DNA from: an uncultured Mollicutes bacterium
GTDB taxonomy: Bacteria; Bacillota_I; Bacilli_A; ML615J-28; CAG-313
Assembly (NCBI GenBank): GCA_900539265.1
Contig: UQBM01000009.1
Coordinates: forward strand, 1 to 64,000
Length of the DNA: 64,000 nucleotides
Direction: 5' to 3'
Positions 19,035 through 31,200 of the stretch are shown here, piece after piece. How positions within the stretch are numbered: the stretch's first letter is position 1; each line of letters opens with the position of its first letter. Both the position numbers and the translations under genes were made by a program. Under the pieces are notes generated by a model. The model did not search any database and had not been told where the DNA came from. It saw nothing but the letters and a program-made list of their open reading frames with translations.

Positions 19035-21329
19035 ATGAGAAAGATTTTAACAATACTATTAACATTTCTAGGTCTTTTAACAATTTCTTCATGTAAATCA
19101 TGCAAGAAAGAAGCATTAGCTACACCTACTAATCTTACGATTAGTGAAGAAGGTTTAATTACTTGGGATAATGTAGCCAATGCTAGTGAGTATGTAATTT
19201 ATATTAATGATGATTCATATAATGTTTCTAAAAATGAATATCAAGTAAGTGATTTAACAAAAGATTTTACCTATTATGTATATGCTAAAGGAACGAATTA
19301 TTTAGATTCTAAACCTACTGATAAGAAAGTATATAAAGCAAAAGTGAAACCACCAGTAGTTTTAGATCCGATTACAATTGGTATTAGTGGACCATCAGAA
19401 GTAAAATCAGAAAAAAGTATAAAACTAACAGCTACTGTTGAGGGTACAGATAATAAAGAAGTTACTTGGTCAATTAAAGATGGTTTAGAATATGCAAGTA
19501 TAACCCAAGATGGTACTTTAACAGCAGAAGCTGTAAATGGTGATACAATTATTGAAGTAATTGCAACTAGCAAATATGATTCAACTAAATCAGCTTCTAA
19601 AATAATTACAATTGTTGCTAAACCAGTTTTAACGCAAGCGATGTTAGATGCTTTAAATCAAGACAAAATTTCTTTTGAAGGATATATTAATATTAGTTTA
19701 TATACAATTGGGTTATTTGAAAAATTACAATCAACATATGTTACTGATGTGAAGACAGCAATGGACGGAACAAATTGGTTTGCCCAATACGAAAATGGTG
19801 ATACAGGAACAATTATGAGCTTATACTACAAAAACAATAATAATAAAGCATGTCAAGTAGGTGTAAGTTTTATGAATGAAGAAGAATATTTTCCAATGCT
19901 CGATGATTTAGGCAATGAAGTATCATTTATTGATTCGGGATTATATAATGGATTAAAAAATTTAACTGTCAATGATTTTACCTTTAATTTAGAAACCTGG
20001 CGATATGAATATACAGGAAATGATGAAACCTTACCATCTAAGGTTCTTGCTGCAGCAAATCCGTATGATTTTGTTCCTACTGGTTTTGCATTAATTATTG
20101 AAGAAAACGAAATTATGGGAATTTATTCAAAAAGTGAACCAGATTATTCATTAGTGGATGGTTATAAAGGAATTCAAGAGTTAATTGTAACAATAAATTT
20201 AGGAGAATTTGTGAATGTTCCTACGATTTCTAAATATGATCACGAGGATATTCATGATGAGTTACAATTAGCAATCGATAATATGAATGCTCTTACTTCT
20301 TATACGCTAGATTTTAAAGAAATTACAGCTTCTTATATGTCATCTGGTATTGTAGAAAGTGGATTTACTGAATATATTACAGATACGGATTGTTATTTTG
20401 CTCCATATAATGTTAAATATGATTCACAATTAAATGAAATTCATACATATTTAGAGAATGCAAGTTATGGCTATAAGAAAATAAATGACAATCTATACAA
20501 TACGTATTATCAAGATACTGATGGTGCATATTATGCAACTCGTGCATATAAGAGTGATTTTAGTTTAGCTAAACCAACATTTGCATTTGCAGCAGAAATA
20601 TTTAGAACGTATTATGAAAATCCAGAGGATGGTACAATAACTTATTATGTTGATGATGTGATGAGCCCTGTTGCTTCAACTTTCTACTATGGAGTTGGTA
20701 ATGATATTAATTTATATGGTATTTTTGCAACTCGTGGTTATATATCAACAAGCGAATCGTTTACTCCATATGTGGTTGTTAAAGATGGATATATTATTGA
20801 GGCATGTTTTTATTTCTATATCGGTTCAATCTATGGTGTGGTAGAACTTAAATACGACGATTTTAATACTACTACTTTACCAGATAATGTCGAGGTTGAA
20901 TTTGAGACAAGGGAAGTTCCTAGTTCTTGGAATGAGTTAACAATTGAGGTAACTAGTGGATCAGATCCAACAACTGAAGATGAATATACTGCTAATGCCT
21001 TAGATTATTTGAAGAGATATTTTGAAAATGATAATATTGATAATGAATTGCCTTTCTTTGGTAACGCCCTAGGTGATACTTATGGCTTTGGCTTAACAAC
21101 TATTTATATTCCTAAAGGGCAAGATAAAGTGAAGAATGCAATTGTTTTCTACTATGATGTACCTCTTGATATCAATTATACAATTGATTCATCATTAAAA
21201 GAGGTAGAAAGTTATCTACTGTCTCTTGGTTTTATAAGAGATAGTAATGGTAATTTTAAAAAAGGCAATATTAATATTGCTCCAACTGATTATAGTTTAG
21301 ATCTACTAATCTATGTTTGGAAAGATTAA
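19035..21329 (+). CDS. Large Fn3/Big_2 lipoprotein
   Basis: A 764-residue predicted lipoprotein. The ATG at 19035 is chosen because the upstream ATG at 19029 abuts the AAGGAGG site with no spacing. The lipobox is ISSC, followed by a Cys-Lys-rich start (KSCKKE). A fibronectin-III-like domain (LTISEEGLITWDNVANASEY) and a Big_2-like domain (TWSIKDGLEYASITQDGTL) come first. The remaining 560 residues are beta-rich and of unknown family. They align by eye with the next protein, for example at SWNELT versus SWDQYT, and an ALxxM-type helix start before each second half. The two are therefore tandem paralogues. Confidence 0.72.
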   Translation: MRKILTILLTFLGLLTISSCKSCKKEALATPTNLTISEEGLITWDNVANASEYVIYINDDSYNVSKNEYQVSDLTKDFTYYVYAKGTNYLDSKPTDKKVYKAKVKPPVVLDPITIGISGPSEVKSEKSIKLTATVEGTDNKEVTWSIKDGLEYASITQDGTLTAEAVNGDTIIEVIATSKYDSTKSASKIITIVAKPVLTQAMLDALNQDKISFEGYINISLYTIGLFEKLQSTYVTDVKTAMDGTNWFAQYENGDTGTIMSLYYKNNNNKACQVGVSFMNEEEYFPMLDDLGNEVSFIDSGLYNGLKNLTVNDFTFNLETWRYEYTGNDETLPSKVLAAANPYDFVPTGFALIIEENEIMGIYSKSEPDYSLVDGYKGIQELIVTINLGEFVNVPTISKYDHEDIHDELQLAIDNMNALTSYTLDFKEITASYMSSGIVESGFTEYITDTDCYFAPYNVKYDSQLNEIHTYLENASYGYKKINDNLYNTYYQDTDGAYYATRAYKSDFSLAKPTFAFAAEIFRTYYENPEDGTITYYVDDVMSPVASTFYYGVGNDINLYGIFATRGYISTSESFTPYVVVKDGYIIEACFYFYIGSIYGVVELKYDDFNTTTLPDNVEVEFETREVPSSWNELTIEVTSGSDPTTEDEYTANALDYLKRYFENDNIDNELPFFGNALGDTYGFGLTTIYIPKGQDKVKNAIVFYYDVPLDINYTIDSSLKEVESYLLSLGFIRDSNGNFKKGNINIAPTDYSLDLLIYVWKD

Positions 21330-21347
21330 TTTTAGAAAGGAAAATAT

Positions 21348-23855
21348 ATGAATATGAAAACCAAACAATTTATTACTAAAAATTTTATATTTGTATTAGC
21401 AGTTTTACTATTGATGGCTTTTACTGGATGTAAAAAAACCTATGAAGTAAAATTTGATAGTGCAGGTGGTAGCTCTGTTGAAACTCAAGAAGTCAAAAAG
21501 AATGGAACAGTTACAAAACCAGCTAATCCAACTAAAGATGGATATGAATTTGAAAATTGGTTATTAGATGGAACAGCTTATGATTTTGATACTAAAGTTA
21601 CATCTAGTTTTACTTTAGTCGCTTCTTGGAAAGAAGTGTCTAATCCACAAAAAGCAACAATTGAAATTACATCAGACAAAGATGTGATGCAATATGATGG
21701 TTCAATTCAATTTGAAGTGAAAGTTACTAATGCAAACAATGATGCATACACTTTATCAACTAATTATGATGATTTAGTTCAAATTGAAAACAATGTTTTA
21801 ACATTAAAAACTGAAATTACACTTGATAAATTTGTTACTGTAACAGCAACTTTAACTGAAGATCCTACTGTTAAAGCATCAAAATCAATTACAATTAAAG
21901 CACCAACTATTGAAGGACAAGTTGGAGAATTAACATCAAACATGTTAAAAGAAATTGGTAATCAAAGTATAACTATAACTGGTGTTTTAACAGATTATTA
22001 TAGAGATTTCAAAAATAGTGCTAATAATAGTACAAATGCTTATGATATGGTTGTTAAGATGAATGATGGTTTTTGGTATGGTGAATGGAATCATCAACTT
22101 GCAGTAGATAATAAAATGGTAGATTACTATCGTCGTAGTGAAAAAGATGGATATCGTGATTCATATGGTAATGTTGGTCATGCTTTAGAAAGATTATATA
22201 TCAATAAAAATAATGAATTATCATCTGCTATTGAAAAAAATTATAATAGTTTTCCTGTTCTTTGGGAACAACAACATTTATGGAATCATCTTGCAAATTT
22301 ACAAATTACAAAGTTTAAATATGATGCAGAAAATGATGTATATGAATATATGGCTGATTTAACACAAGAATCTGATTTATATTTAATGACTTATTTATCA
22401 TTCTCACTTACTCCAATATTATCTGATACTTTAGATAAATTATATTTAAAGGTGGAAAATGGTAAAGTAACACAATTATTAGCTCAAACAGAAATTTTAT
22501 ATTATGGTAGCAATACGGAAGAAGATCCTGATGCTATGAGTTATTCTGATGTTAGAATTTCTTTCAGTAATGTTGGTACAACTATTGTTGAAAGTCCTAA
22601 GCCTTTTGATGCTCCAGATTATGCAGATAAATTACAAGCTGCTTTAGAAAAAATGCAAAACGCTAAAAACTATACATTTAGAGCAACAGATACTCAAACA
22701 AGTGCTCCTTCAGGAGATAGTGGAGATTATGAACTTTCTGCAACTACTTTTGCTGCAAAAGGTGCTTTAGTATCATTAGCAGTAAAAGATTTTGTATCAA
22801 GTGTAGGAACTGTAGGATGTTATGGCCTTGTAACTGAGGATGCAATATTATTTGCTAATACAGGTAAATATTCATATTCAATGGATGGTAATGATTACTT
22901 TACTAATTATTCAGGATATAAACAAAATGCTGATGGTACATATGATGAATTTAAGTATAATTCAACACTTGGTGCTTTAGAAGGTACTAAAAAGGTAAAT
23001 GGTAATATTTTTGATGTAATGCCAAAATTTGATTTATCACCTAACATTTTTATATTTGAAACTTCTTCAATTAAAAATGGGGTTACAACTTATACATTTA
23101 GATTAAATGAAACTGCTATTGCAAGAGATGTTGCCAAAGAACTTTCTGCATATAAATATGCTGAAAATGCATCATCATCATCATCTACAGCATTTAGAAT
23201 AGTTGTTAGTGATAATGGCGATTTAGTTTCAACAACTTTCCCTTATGATCTTATTAGTGGAACTTATATTGGATATTGTACAACTACATATTCAAATGTA
23301 GGTACAACTGTTCTTGAAGATGATACATTTACAGGTTATGTTCCTCGTGTTGTTAAAACTTCATGGGATCAATATACTACTAAATATTATAGTCCTGATT
23401 GTTCAACACTTACATCTCGTGATGAAAATACTGCAATTGTTTTAGAAGATGCTTATGGTGTTGCTGCAAGTAGCATTCCTAATCCAACTGTATTCTTAAC
23501 TGCTTTTGGCGATAATATCAGTGGACCATTCTTTGATTGGAAAGAAAAAGGTGTTGATTCTGATGGGAATCCAATCTATAGTAAATTTATTAGTATTGTT
23601 GCAACATCAACTGATTTTGATGAAAATGCTAAAATTTTAAATTTTGATGAGATTATTGAAGTTTTGGGTGAAGAATTAGAAAAACTTGGTTTTAAACTTT
23701 CAATTGCTAATACTGATACATCAGGTGGTGAATTTGGTCAAAGCAATCGATATGTATGCTATGTAAACGAAGATATTCAAATTGTAATTGAAAATAATCA
23801 CACCAAATATTTCTGGATTTATTTCTATAAAACTGGAGAATGGACTCTAAAATAA
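21348..23855 (+). CDS. Large InlB/Ig-like lipoprotein, paralogue of previous gene
   Basis: An 835-residue predicted lipoprotein (lipobox FTGC). Directly after the Cys is one InlB_B repeat (VKFDSAGGSSVETQEV, GYEFENW, FTLVASW), then an Ig-like domain at about 105-185. The remaining 650 residues share architecture and scattered motifs with the preceding protein. Its ribosome-binding site is GAAAGGA about 6 bases upstream. Probably a surface-displayed binding or scaffold protein; no catalytic motif is seen. Confidence 0.72.
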   Translation: MNMKTKQFITKNFIFVLAVLLLMAFTGCKKTYEVKFDSAGGSSVETQEVKKNGTVTKPANPTKDGYEFENWLLDGTAYDFDTKVTSSFTLVASWKEVSNPQKATIEITSDKDVMQYDGSIQFEVKVTNANNDAYTLSTNYDDLVQIENNVLTLKTEITLDKFVTVTATLTEDPTVKASKSITIKAPTIEGQVGELTSNMLKEIGNQSITITGVLTDYYRDFKNSANNSTNAYDMVVKMNDGFWYGEWNHQLAVDNKMVDYYRRSEKDGYRDSYGNVGHALERLYINKNNELSSAIEKNYNSFPVLWEQQHLWNHLANLQITKFKYDAENDVYEYMADLTQESDLYLMTYLSFSLTPILSDTLDKLYLKVENGKVTQLLAQTEILYYGSNTEEDPDAMSYSDVRISFSNVGTTIVESPKPFDAPDYADKLQAALEKMQNAKNYTFRATDTQTSAPSGDSGDYELSATTFAAKGALVSLAVKDFVSSVGTVGCYGLVTEDAILFANTGKYSYSMDGNDYFTNYSGYKQNADGTYDEFKYNSTLGALEGTKKVNGNIFDVMPKFDLSPNIFIFETSSIKNGVTTYTFRLNETAIARDVAKELSAYKYAENASSSSSTAFRIVVSDNGDLVSTTFPYDLISGTYIGYCTTTYSNVGTTVLEDDTFTGYVPRVVKTSWDQYTTKYYSPDCSTLTSRDENTAIVLEDAYGVAASSIPNPTVFLTAFGDNISGPFFDWKEKGVDSDGNPIYSKFISIVATSTDFDENAKILNFDEIIEVLGEELEKLGFKLSIANTDTSGGEFGQSNRYVCYVNEDIQIVIENNHTKYFWIYFYKTGEWTLK

Positions 23856-23876
23856 AAAAGAAAGTAGAGGTCGTTA

Positions 23877-26800
23877 ATGAAGAAAAGATTATTAGTATTA
23901 ATTACTGCTATTATCTTTAGTATCTTTTCGTTAAATAGTTGCTCTAAAAAAAATTGTTCAGGGGATAATCCTCCCCCTGAACCTACTGATATAATTGTTG
24001 TTCAAGCTTTAAAAGAAAGTATCGATATTAAAGATACGCAAGTTAATAATTATAAATATAATGATTTGTTTAAAATATTAGTAAATGATGTTGAACAAGT
24101 GGTTTTAGATTCGTATATTGATTTTTCTCAAGTAACAACTACTCCTGGTAAATATGAAGTTATTTGTAAATACAAAGAAAAGTCAGCAAGTCTAAAAGTT
24201 AATGTTGTTAAAACAATTTACGATCTTACTCTTAGTAAAGAAGAAATTACCTTAAAACAATCAGCAAGTTTAACATATGATTATTTAAGTTTATTTAGTG
24301 CATCAATTGATGGAGTTAAACAAGAGATTAAAGAAGAACAAATAACAACGAATCTTAAAAATGAAGAAGGCACTTATCAATATACTGTTAATTTTAATGG
24401 AATTATTAAGATGCTTACAATTCATATTATTCCTGACCATAATTTAGAAGTTATTTTATCCTATCCAATATATTATCTTGAAATTAGTCAAGTTACTACT
24501 TTTGATTATACACAATTATTTAGTTTGTATATTGATAATCAAGCTATTGAAATTGATATGAGTATGATTGATACATCATCAATAACTAATCCTGTTGTGA
24601 ATACCCAATATCAAATAATTTTTCAATATCAAATGGATGAAATTATGGTAAGTGAAGCAGCAGTAGTAAAGGTTGTTGAAGATGAACAAATAATTATTAC
24701 GGCAAAAAATATTGTAACTTATCCCAATGATGAATTCATTGATTTAAAATCTTTATTTGAAATTAAAAAAGGTGATGAGATAATTCCTGTAACTTCTGAT
24801 ATGATTGAAGGAGCGATTGATTATTCTAAGGCTGGTAACAGTGAAATTAAATTAACTTACCAAGGTCAAGAAGTTATTGCAATAGTTGAAGTAAGACTTG
24901 GTGTTGTTATTGATTATCATACATCAGATACTATTATTATAAAAAAAGGCACTAGTCAACAAAATTATGCTTTTGAAAATGATTTTGATGTGACTATTAA
25001 TGGTATTAAGTTTGACAATCTTCAAAATTCTTATTTTGATTTATCAGAAGTAGATTTTGATAATGTGGGAACTTATCAAGTAACATTAACTATTCCTTAT
25101 AATGATAAAGCTTTATCATTATCAGGTGTAAAATGGACTTATTATGAAAAAACAATTGAATATGTTGTTGTTGAAAATGAATATAAAATTACAATTAAAA
25201 ATGATGATTTAATAATTAATAAAGATGATTTGAAATATAATATATACTCTAATTTAGAAGTAATTATCAATAATAGAAATCAAACTTTAGTTGAAAATAA
25301 AGATTATGTAGATATTATATCTTGTTATGTTGAAATGCTTTCAGATCCAATAAATTATAATGATTTAGGTCGTCAACTTGTTAAAATAGCCGTTTATGTA
25401 AATGGTCCAAATACCGAACCTGTAATTGTTTCTTATTATATAACTATTAAATCAGAATTAGAAGTTCTTGCAAGTGATAAAGCAATTTTTACTGGTACAA
25501 CTCTTTATACAAAAGATTTGTTCAAAATTGTAAATGGACAAGAAGAAATTGAAGTTACCAATGAAATGATTAGTGGTAAAGTTGATTGCTTTACTCCAGG
25601 TATTTATTATGTAACGATTAGTTATCAAGGAATTGAAAAGACATCAAAAGTTGTTGTTTTTGATAATAAAATGATGGGTACATATAAAACTAATTTAACA
25701 ACTATTCCTCAATCCGAAAGTACAGAAGAAGATGATTATGGAATTCAAATAGAAAAACCAACAATTCTTGGTGATTTCATCGTTAGTGATGATGGAACAA
25801 TGACATTATCTGGTACAAAATTGGAATTAATTGGTGGTAACAATGAAACAACTATGCAAGTAATATATGGTAGAAATATGTATAATTTATATTATATTGA
25901 ACCTGGTATTGTTGTTTTTATTCCATTGAATGAAATGAGAATGTCTTATACTGATAATAGTAGACCAATGATTTATTTTAATGATAGTGTATGGTCTTTA
26001 GAGGATAGAGTAGTTGTTAATTCAACATCTTCGCATGTATTACAGCTTACTTATACAGGTTATAGCATAGATTTGTTTAAAATTAAATCAAAATTAGATA
26101 ATACTACTTATTGGTATGGTCTAAGAATTGCTTTAGTTGAAAAAAATTCTGTTGATACGATTTATGAAGTATCCTATGGTGAAGTACAGTTTGTTGAAAC
26201 ATTTGATCAATTTCCAGGTTCTTATTATCATTTTGAGTTAAATGAAGATAGATATTATATGCAATTACAAACGCCTACTTTAGGAAAAATTCAAAAAGAA
26301 AATAATGGAAATAAATATGCTAATACTACTTTTGTAGGTATCTACAATGGTAAAGAAGCAACGTTAGTTTCAGATTCCAATGAAGGTTTTTCATTAATTC
26401 AAGATTCAGTGAAGATATTTAGTGTTACATCATATGAGATAAGTAAAATGAAAAATGGAGGAGTAAATTATTTTGATGATACTTTATTAATTTACACCTT
26501 TGAAGAAGATATTTCTTCTTATAAATTTATTTTAAATTTAGATGATAAAACTTTTACATATATTGAAAAAGATTCATATTATGGTCTATATGAAACAAAT
26601 GATATGTATTTGTTCTTTGATGGTTATGGTAGTGGACATTTTAATCCAAATAATAAAAGTTATCAAGAAGAATTATTCAATTATATAGTTATTGGTGATA
26701 GTATTGAATTACAATTTAAAGATTCTAAACAAGAATTATTTAATGGATATCATGCTAAATTTTATGTTGATGCTTTTGGTAATGTTCTAACAACCAATTA

Positions 26801-28187
26801 TTTAGCCGATGCAACCAAAATAGGTACAAGATTTATTAATAATCATATTACTAAAGGTGCTATCGTTAATATTCATTCATATCAGATTGGTCAAGATTCT
26901 GATAGTGTGGCCAAATCACTTCTTTATGATAATATTGAAATTATCACTAAAGATGGTATTCTTTCAAAAGAAGAAATGAAAAATTGTATTGACGTTTCAA
27001 AAGTAAGATTTAATACACCTGGATTTTATCAATTTAGTATTAAAATTAATATTGATGGCAAAGATGTAATTGCTTATTATGCTATTCAAGTATTAAAAGA
27101 CATTTATAGTAATAATTCAGTTGCAACTACTTATGGTAATGGTATTATTTTTAATCAAAATAGTTTATCAATTGATAAATATGGTCAAGTAGTTTTAAAT
27201 TGTGCTGGTACAATTTACAAAGGTAATATTAAAATAAATGATGATGATAGCTTTATAATTAATGCAAAAGATGAAAATAATAAAAAAATTACCGCAAGTG
27301 GTAATAAAATAACGGATGGTTTCATTGTTTTAAAATGTAGTGGAGCAATTAATTTCCAAGACTATTATACAACAGGAACCTATAAAATAACTGGTTGTGA
27401 AAATAATTATCTAAGGTTAATTACTGTTAATAATGAAAAAATATATATATATTCAAGTGTCTTAAATGGTTTAGGAGAAATTGTAACCGTAACTAGTTTA
27501 AATGATATGGAGCCATCACAAATTGGTTCAATAAATAAAATAGTAACTTCACAAAAAGAAATAGTAGTAAAAATTAATTCATGGGAAAGTACAACAACAG
27601 GTCTAATAATTTCTGATTCTTATCGGGGTACTTATACTAATGAGGATTCAACTATTATTGTTAGTGGTTTTAATAATGTAATTATTGATGGTGTAAGTGG
27701 TGAATATATTTTAAATGATAATGTTATTACTGTAATTATTCAAGATAAAGTAACATTGTATAGATTAAATAATCAGGATTATACATTTGAAAAATTAAAC
27801 ATAATATTTGACAATAGTATTGTGGAAGGGAAAACTTTTAGTGCTAGTCATAAGTTTGCTTGTGATATATATAGTTATGTTGCAAATACAACATTTACAT
27901 TTAAAGCAAATGGTGAAGTATTAATTATATCTACTTCAAGCGAACATGATAGTGGTAACTATGCATGTGAAAATGATGTTTATCATCCTAGTTTTGCTAG
28001 TAGTGAAGGGATTATTGGTACATATGTTGTGAATAATAATAGATTAACAGTTAAGGTCAATGGTGAAACATTTGTTTTCTTAATAACAAATGTTTTAGAT
28101 GCTAGTGAAATAATCAGTTTAGAAACAACCATAAACAGTGATGAACATGGCTATTTTGCTAATCATACAACCTTTAAAAGACAATAA
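23877..28187 (+). CDS. Giant Ig-like lipoprotein
   Basis: A 1436-residue predicted lipoprotein (lipobox LNSC) starting with a short Pro-rich linker (PPPEP). The first 600 residues are a chain of about six Ig-like/Big_3-like beta domains of about 90 residues, each opening with a pattern like LTLSKEEITLKQ and ending near a Y-x-I-x-F strand. The later part holds copies of a GTYT-type beta module (GTYTNEDSTIIVSG), also abundant in the next protein, and a C-terminal domain comparable with that protein's C-terminus. AGAGGT lies 5 bases before the ATG. No enzyme motif recognised. Confidence 0.72.
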   Translation: MKKRLLVLITAIIFSIFSLNSCSKKNCSGDNPPPEPTDIIVVQALKESIDIKDTQVNNYKYNDLFKILVNDVEQVVLDSYIDFSQVTTTPGKYEVICKYKEKSASLKVNVVKTIYDLTLSKEEITLKQSASLTYDYLSLFSASIDGVKQEIKEEQITTNLKNEEGTYQYTVNFNGIIKMLTIHIIPDHNLEVILSYPIYYLEISQVTTFDYTQLFSLYIDNQAIEIDMSMIDTSSITNPVVNTQYQIIFQYQMDEIMVSEAAVVKVVEDEQIIITAKNIVTYPNDEFIDLKSLFEIKKGDEIIPVTSDMIEGAIDYSKAGNSEIKLTYQGQEVIAIVEVRLGVVIDYHTSDTIIIKKGTSQQNYAFENDFDVTINGIKFDNLQNSYFDLSEVDFDNVGTYQVTLTIPYNDKALSLSGVKWTYYEKTIEYVVVENEYKITIKNDDLIINKDDLKYNIYSNLEVIINNRNQTLVENKDYVDIISCYVEMLSDPINYNDLGRQLVKIAVYVNGPNTEPVIVSYYITIKSELEVLASDKAIFTGTTLYTKDLFKIVNGQEEIEVTNEMISGKVDCFTPGIYYVTISYQGIEKTSKVVVFDNKMMGTYKTNLTTIPQSESTEEDDYGIQIEKPTILGDFIVSDDGTMTLSGTKLELIGGNNETTMQVIYGRNMYNLYYIEPGIVVFIPLNEMRMSYTDNSRPMIYFNDSVWSLEDRVVVNSTSSHVLQLTYTGYSIDLFKIKSKLDNTTYWYGLRIALVEKNSVDTIYEVSYGEVQFVETFDQFPGSYYHFELNEDRYYMQLQTPTLGKIQKENNGNKYANTTFVGIYNGKEATLVSDSNEGFSLIQDSVKIFSVTSYEISKMKNGGVNYFDDTLLIYTFEEDISSYKFILNLDDKTFTYIEKDSYYGLYETNDMYLFFDGYGSGHFNPNNKSYQEELFNYIVIGDSIELQFKDSKQELFNGYHAKFYVDAFGNVLTTNYLADATKIGTRFINNHITKGAIVNIHSYQIGQDSDSVAKSLLYDNIEIITKDGILSKEEMKNCIDVSKVRFNTPGFYQFSIKINIDGKDVIAYYAIQVLKDIYSNNSVATTYGNGIIFNQNSLSIDKYGQVVLNCAGTIYKGNIKINDDDSFIINAKDENNKKITASGNKITDGFIVLKCSGAINFQDYYTTGTYKITGCENNYLRLITVNNEKIYIYSSVLNGLGEIVTVTSLNDMEPSQIGSINKIVTSQKEIVVKINSWESTTTGLIISDSYRGTYTNEDSTIIVSGFNNVIIDGVSGEYILNDNVITVIIQDKVTLYRLNNQDYTFEKLNIIFDNSIVEGKTFSASHKFACDIYSYVANTTFTFKANGEVLIISTSSEHDSGNYACENDVYHPSFASSEGIIGTYVVNNNRLTVKVNGETFVFLITNVLDASEIISLETTINSDEHGYFANHTTFKRQ

Positions 28188-28195
28188 TTAGGGAA

Positions 28196-28218
28196 TTTTG
28201 TAGTTAAAAACTATAAAA
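28196..28218 (+). other. Stem-loop between two giant lipoprotein genes
   Basis: TTTTGTAGTT (28196-28205) and AACTATAAAA (28209-28218) form a 10-bp stem with one G-T pair and a 3-base loop. There is no T-run, so it is not a convincing terminator; it may stabilise or mark a processing point in the long mRNA. Confidence 0.3.
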
Positions 28219-28239
28219 ATTAGAGAGGAGAAATCAAAA

Positions 28240-31200
28240 ATGAAACGTGGTAAAATTTATTTAGTCTTAGTACTTTCTTTACTACTTATGATTATTACCT
28301 CATGCGTTAAAGATGATCATACTCATAAGTATGATAAATGGATTATTGATGTTAATCCAACTGAAACTGTAGTTGGACAAGCACATAGAACATGTGATTG
28401 TGGAGAAATTGACAAAACACAAGTTCCAGTTTTAACTGATACGTCTGTTTGGGAAAAATCGATAAAAGAAGCTACGTGTAGTAGTGAAGGAAGTATCAAT
28501 TATACATCTGTTTATGGTACAGTTGTGATAGTTGTTGAAAAATTAGAACATAATTATGGTGAGTGGCAAATTGTAGTAGAGCCTACTGAAACAACTAAAG
28601 GTAAAGCTCAAAAAGAATGTGTATGCCAAGCAGTTGTTGAACAAGAATTACCAGTTTTAACAGATACATCTGTTTGGACTAAAACAGAAGAAGCTGCAAC
28701 TTGTACAAAAGAGGGTAAGATTACTTATTCATCAATTTATGGTGATATTGTAAAAACAATTAGTAAATTAGAACATAATTATAAAAATTATCAAGTAGTA
28801 ACTGCTCCAACACTTATAGAAGAAGGTCTTGCAAGAGGTGTTTGTGACTGTTCGGCTACTGATGAAGTAGTTTTGCCAAAATTAACAGATGATACATTCT
28901 GGACAATTATTGATGAAACAGCTCCAACATGTCAAACAGTTGGTAGTAGAACTTATCGTAGTCAATATGTTGATGTTACAATTGAGCTTGAAAAATTAGA
29001 ACATAATTATAAATGGACTATTATAACTGCTCCAACGCTTACAGAAAAAGGTTCTGCTGAAGGAGTATGTGATTGTGAAGATACAACAGAAGTTGATTTG
29101 GAAGTATTGACTGATAGTGATGTTTGGGAAATTACAGAAGAAACAGCTCCAACATATAATGAAAAAGGTAGTGTTGTTTATCATAGTATTTATGGTGATG
29201 TAACTTTAGAAACTGCTAAAAAGGTAGCACCATATGATAATAAAACTTATTCATCTTTTTCATATGACGTTGATGATGATGAAGGCGGTTATAAAAATGG
29301 TGTAATTAGTGTTGAAACTGCTTGGAATCAAATTACAATAACACTTGATGAATTTGGTAAAGGTATTGGTACTGCATATCCGTTTAGAGGGTATGTTGAA
29401 ATCAAAATGTTAGATGAAGAAACTGGCAAAATTGAAATCAAATTAACAAAGATTGTTGAGGAATCAGGTGAAGATGGTAAACCAGTTTTAGATTCAAATG
29501 AAGTATCAATTTACTATGGTTATGTAGATTTTGAAAGTGGTATTATTGTAAGTGCATATAATACAACTTTTGATCAAATACATGTATGGACTCCATTTGA
29601 AGTAGGTGTGACAGATGCTTCAAGTAAAGCATCCTCTTGGGATAATTCTATTGCTATCACTTACACATATGATGCTACTGCATATAATATTTTTGTTTAT
29701 AAAGATCGAGTATACTATGGTGTATCTTTTGTTGATTTAATGGGAAGTGATGTAAATGCAGAAGCATGTTATAACAATGACTATGTTTATGTAAAAGATC
29801 AAGATGGTAATGTATTATTTGGTTTTGTTTATAATGGTACAAAATTAGTATTAACTGATGGTTTGGAAGGAACGTATACTTCAACTGATGATGAGTTAAT
29901 TATTTCAGGATATGGAACACTTACTTATAATGGTATGAGTGGAACTTATGAATTATTAGAAAGTGAAACGAATAAAATTGGTGTTTATGTTGATAATAAG
30001 TATTATGAAGTTACTTTAACAGAAGATACTTTTGTTGCTGATTTGCCATTTGTAAATATTACATTTGATACTGGTGATAAGGCTGTAGTAGAGGATTTAT
30101 TAGTTAATAAAAATATTGTTTGTATATTACCTACGCCAACTAATGAATTATTCACATTTAAAGGTTGGTTTTATGATGAAGACTATACAAAACCAGTAGA
30201 AGCAGAGTTTATTCCAACTAGTGATGTTGTTTTATATGCTTTATGGAAAGAAAAAGTAGTTGTTAATCTAGTTGGTGTTTTAGATGGCGATCCTGATGTT
30301 TTATATTTAGGAGTCGGTGATATTATTGGTGAACAACTTCCAAAATATGGAATTCAAGAGGATATTTTAAAGGTATTTAGAGGTTGGTATCTAGATGCTG
30401 AATATTCTAATTCACTACCTGAAGAAGCTGCGATTACTGAAGAGGATAACAATGTAACAATTTATGCTAAATGGGAAGATTTACCTGTTTATTATGGCGA
30501 ATATCTTGGAACTAAAGTATGGAGTTCAACTTATGGTAATTCAGCTTCGGTAACAATAAAAATTGATGAAAATGGTAAAATTACTGGTAAATTTACAGGT
30601 ACTGTAGAAAATTATGATCAAGCAACACAAAAGATTACTTGGAAAAATTCATCAGGTGTTGTAAAATATCTATGGTTTGATGAAACAACTGGCGTTATTG
30701 CTACACATTATAGTTCACAACAAGAAATTGGTACTGATTTTTATATTCTTAGTAAATATCAAACAACTAATAAAGTTGCACAACATTATGGTATCAAAGC
30801 ACCAAAAGAACCAGGTTCATCAACAATTGGTTACTATGCCCACTTTATCAATATTATGACCAAAGATGGTGCCAAAGAAATCTTTATATATAATAATTAT
30901 ATTTATTCAGATTTTGTGGCGACTGATACAGCAGGAAATTCATTAACAGCTGAGAATGTTAGAAATTCAAAAACAGTTGTTGTTAAGAATCTTGAAGGAA
31001 ATATTATTATTGCTTTAACATCATTAGGTGCTTCATTTAATGAAAATAATGATACTACCACTTTAGATGAATACTATGGTACATATACAAATGAAGATCA
31101 AACAATTGTTTTAGATGGTACAGGTATAATTGTATTTGGCGAAAAAACTGGTACCTATACAAAAGCAAGTGAAGGTGCTGATTATGGATTTGATGTATAT

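Noticed and set aside
28315..29230. Regular repeats that might be mistaken for a repeat array or CRISPR
   Set aside because: They are in-frame protein repeats of about 225 bases with divergent DNA sequence inside one lipoprotein gene; there are no short identical repeats with unique spacers anywhere in the window.
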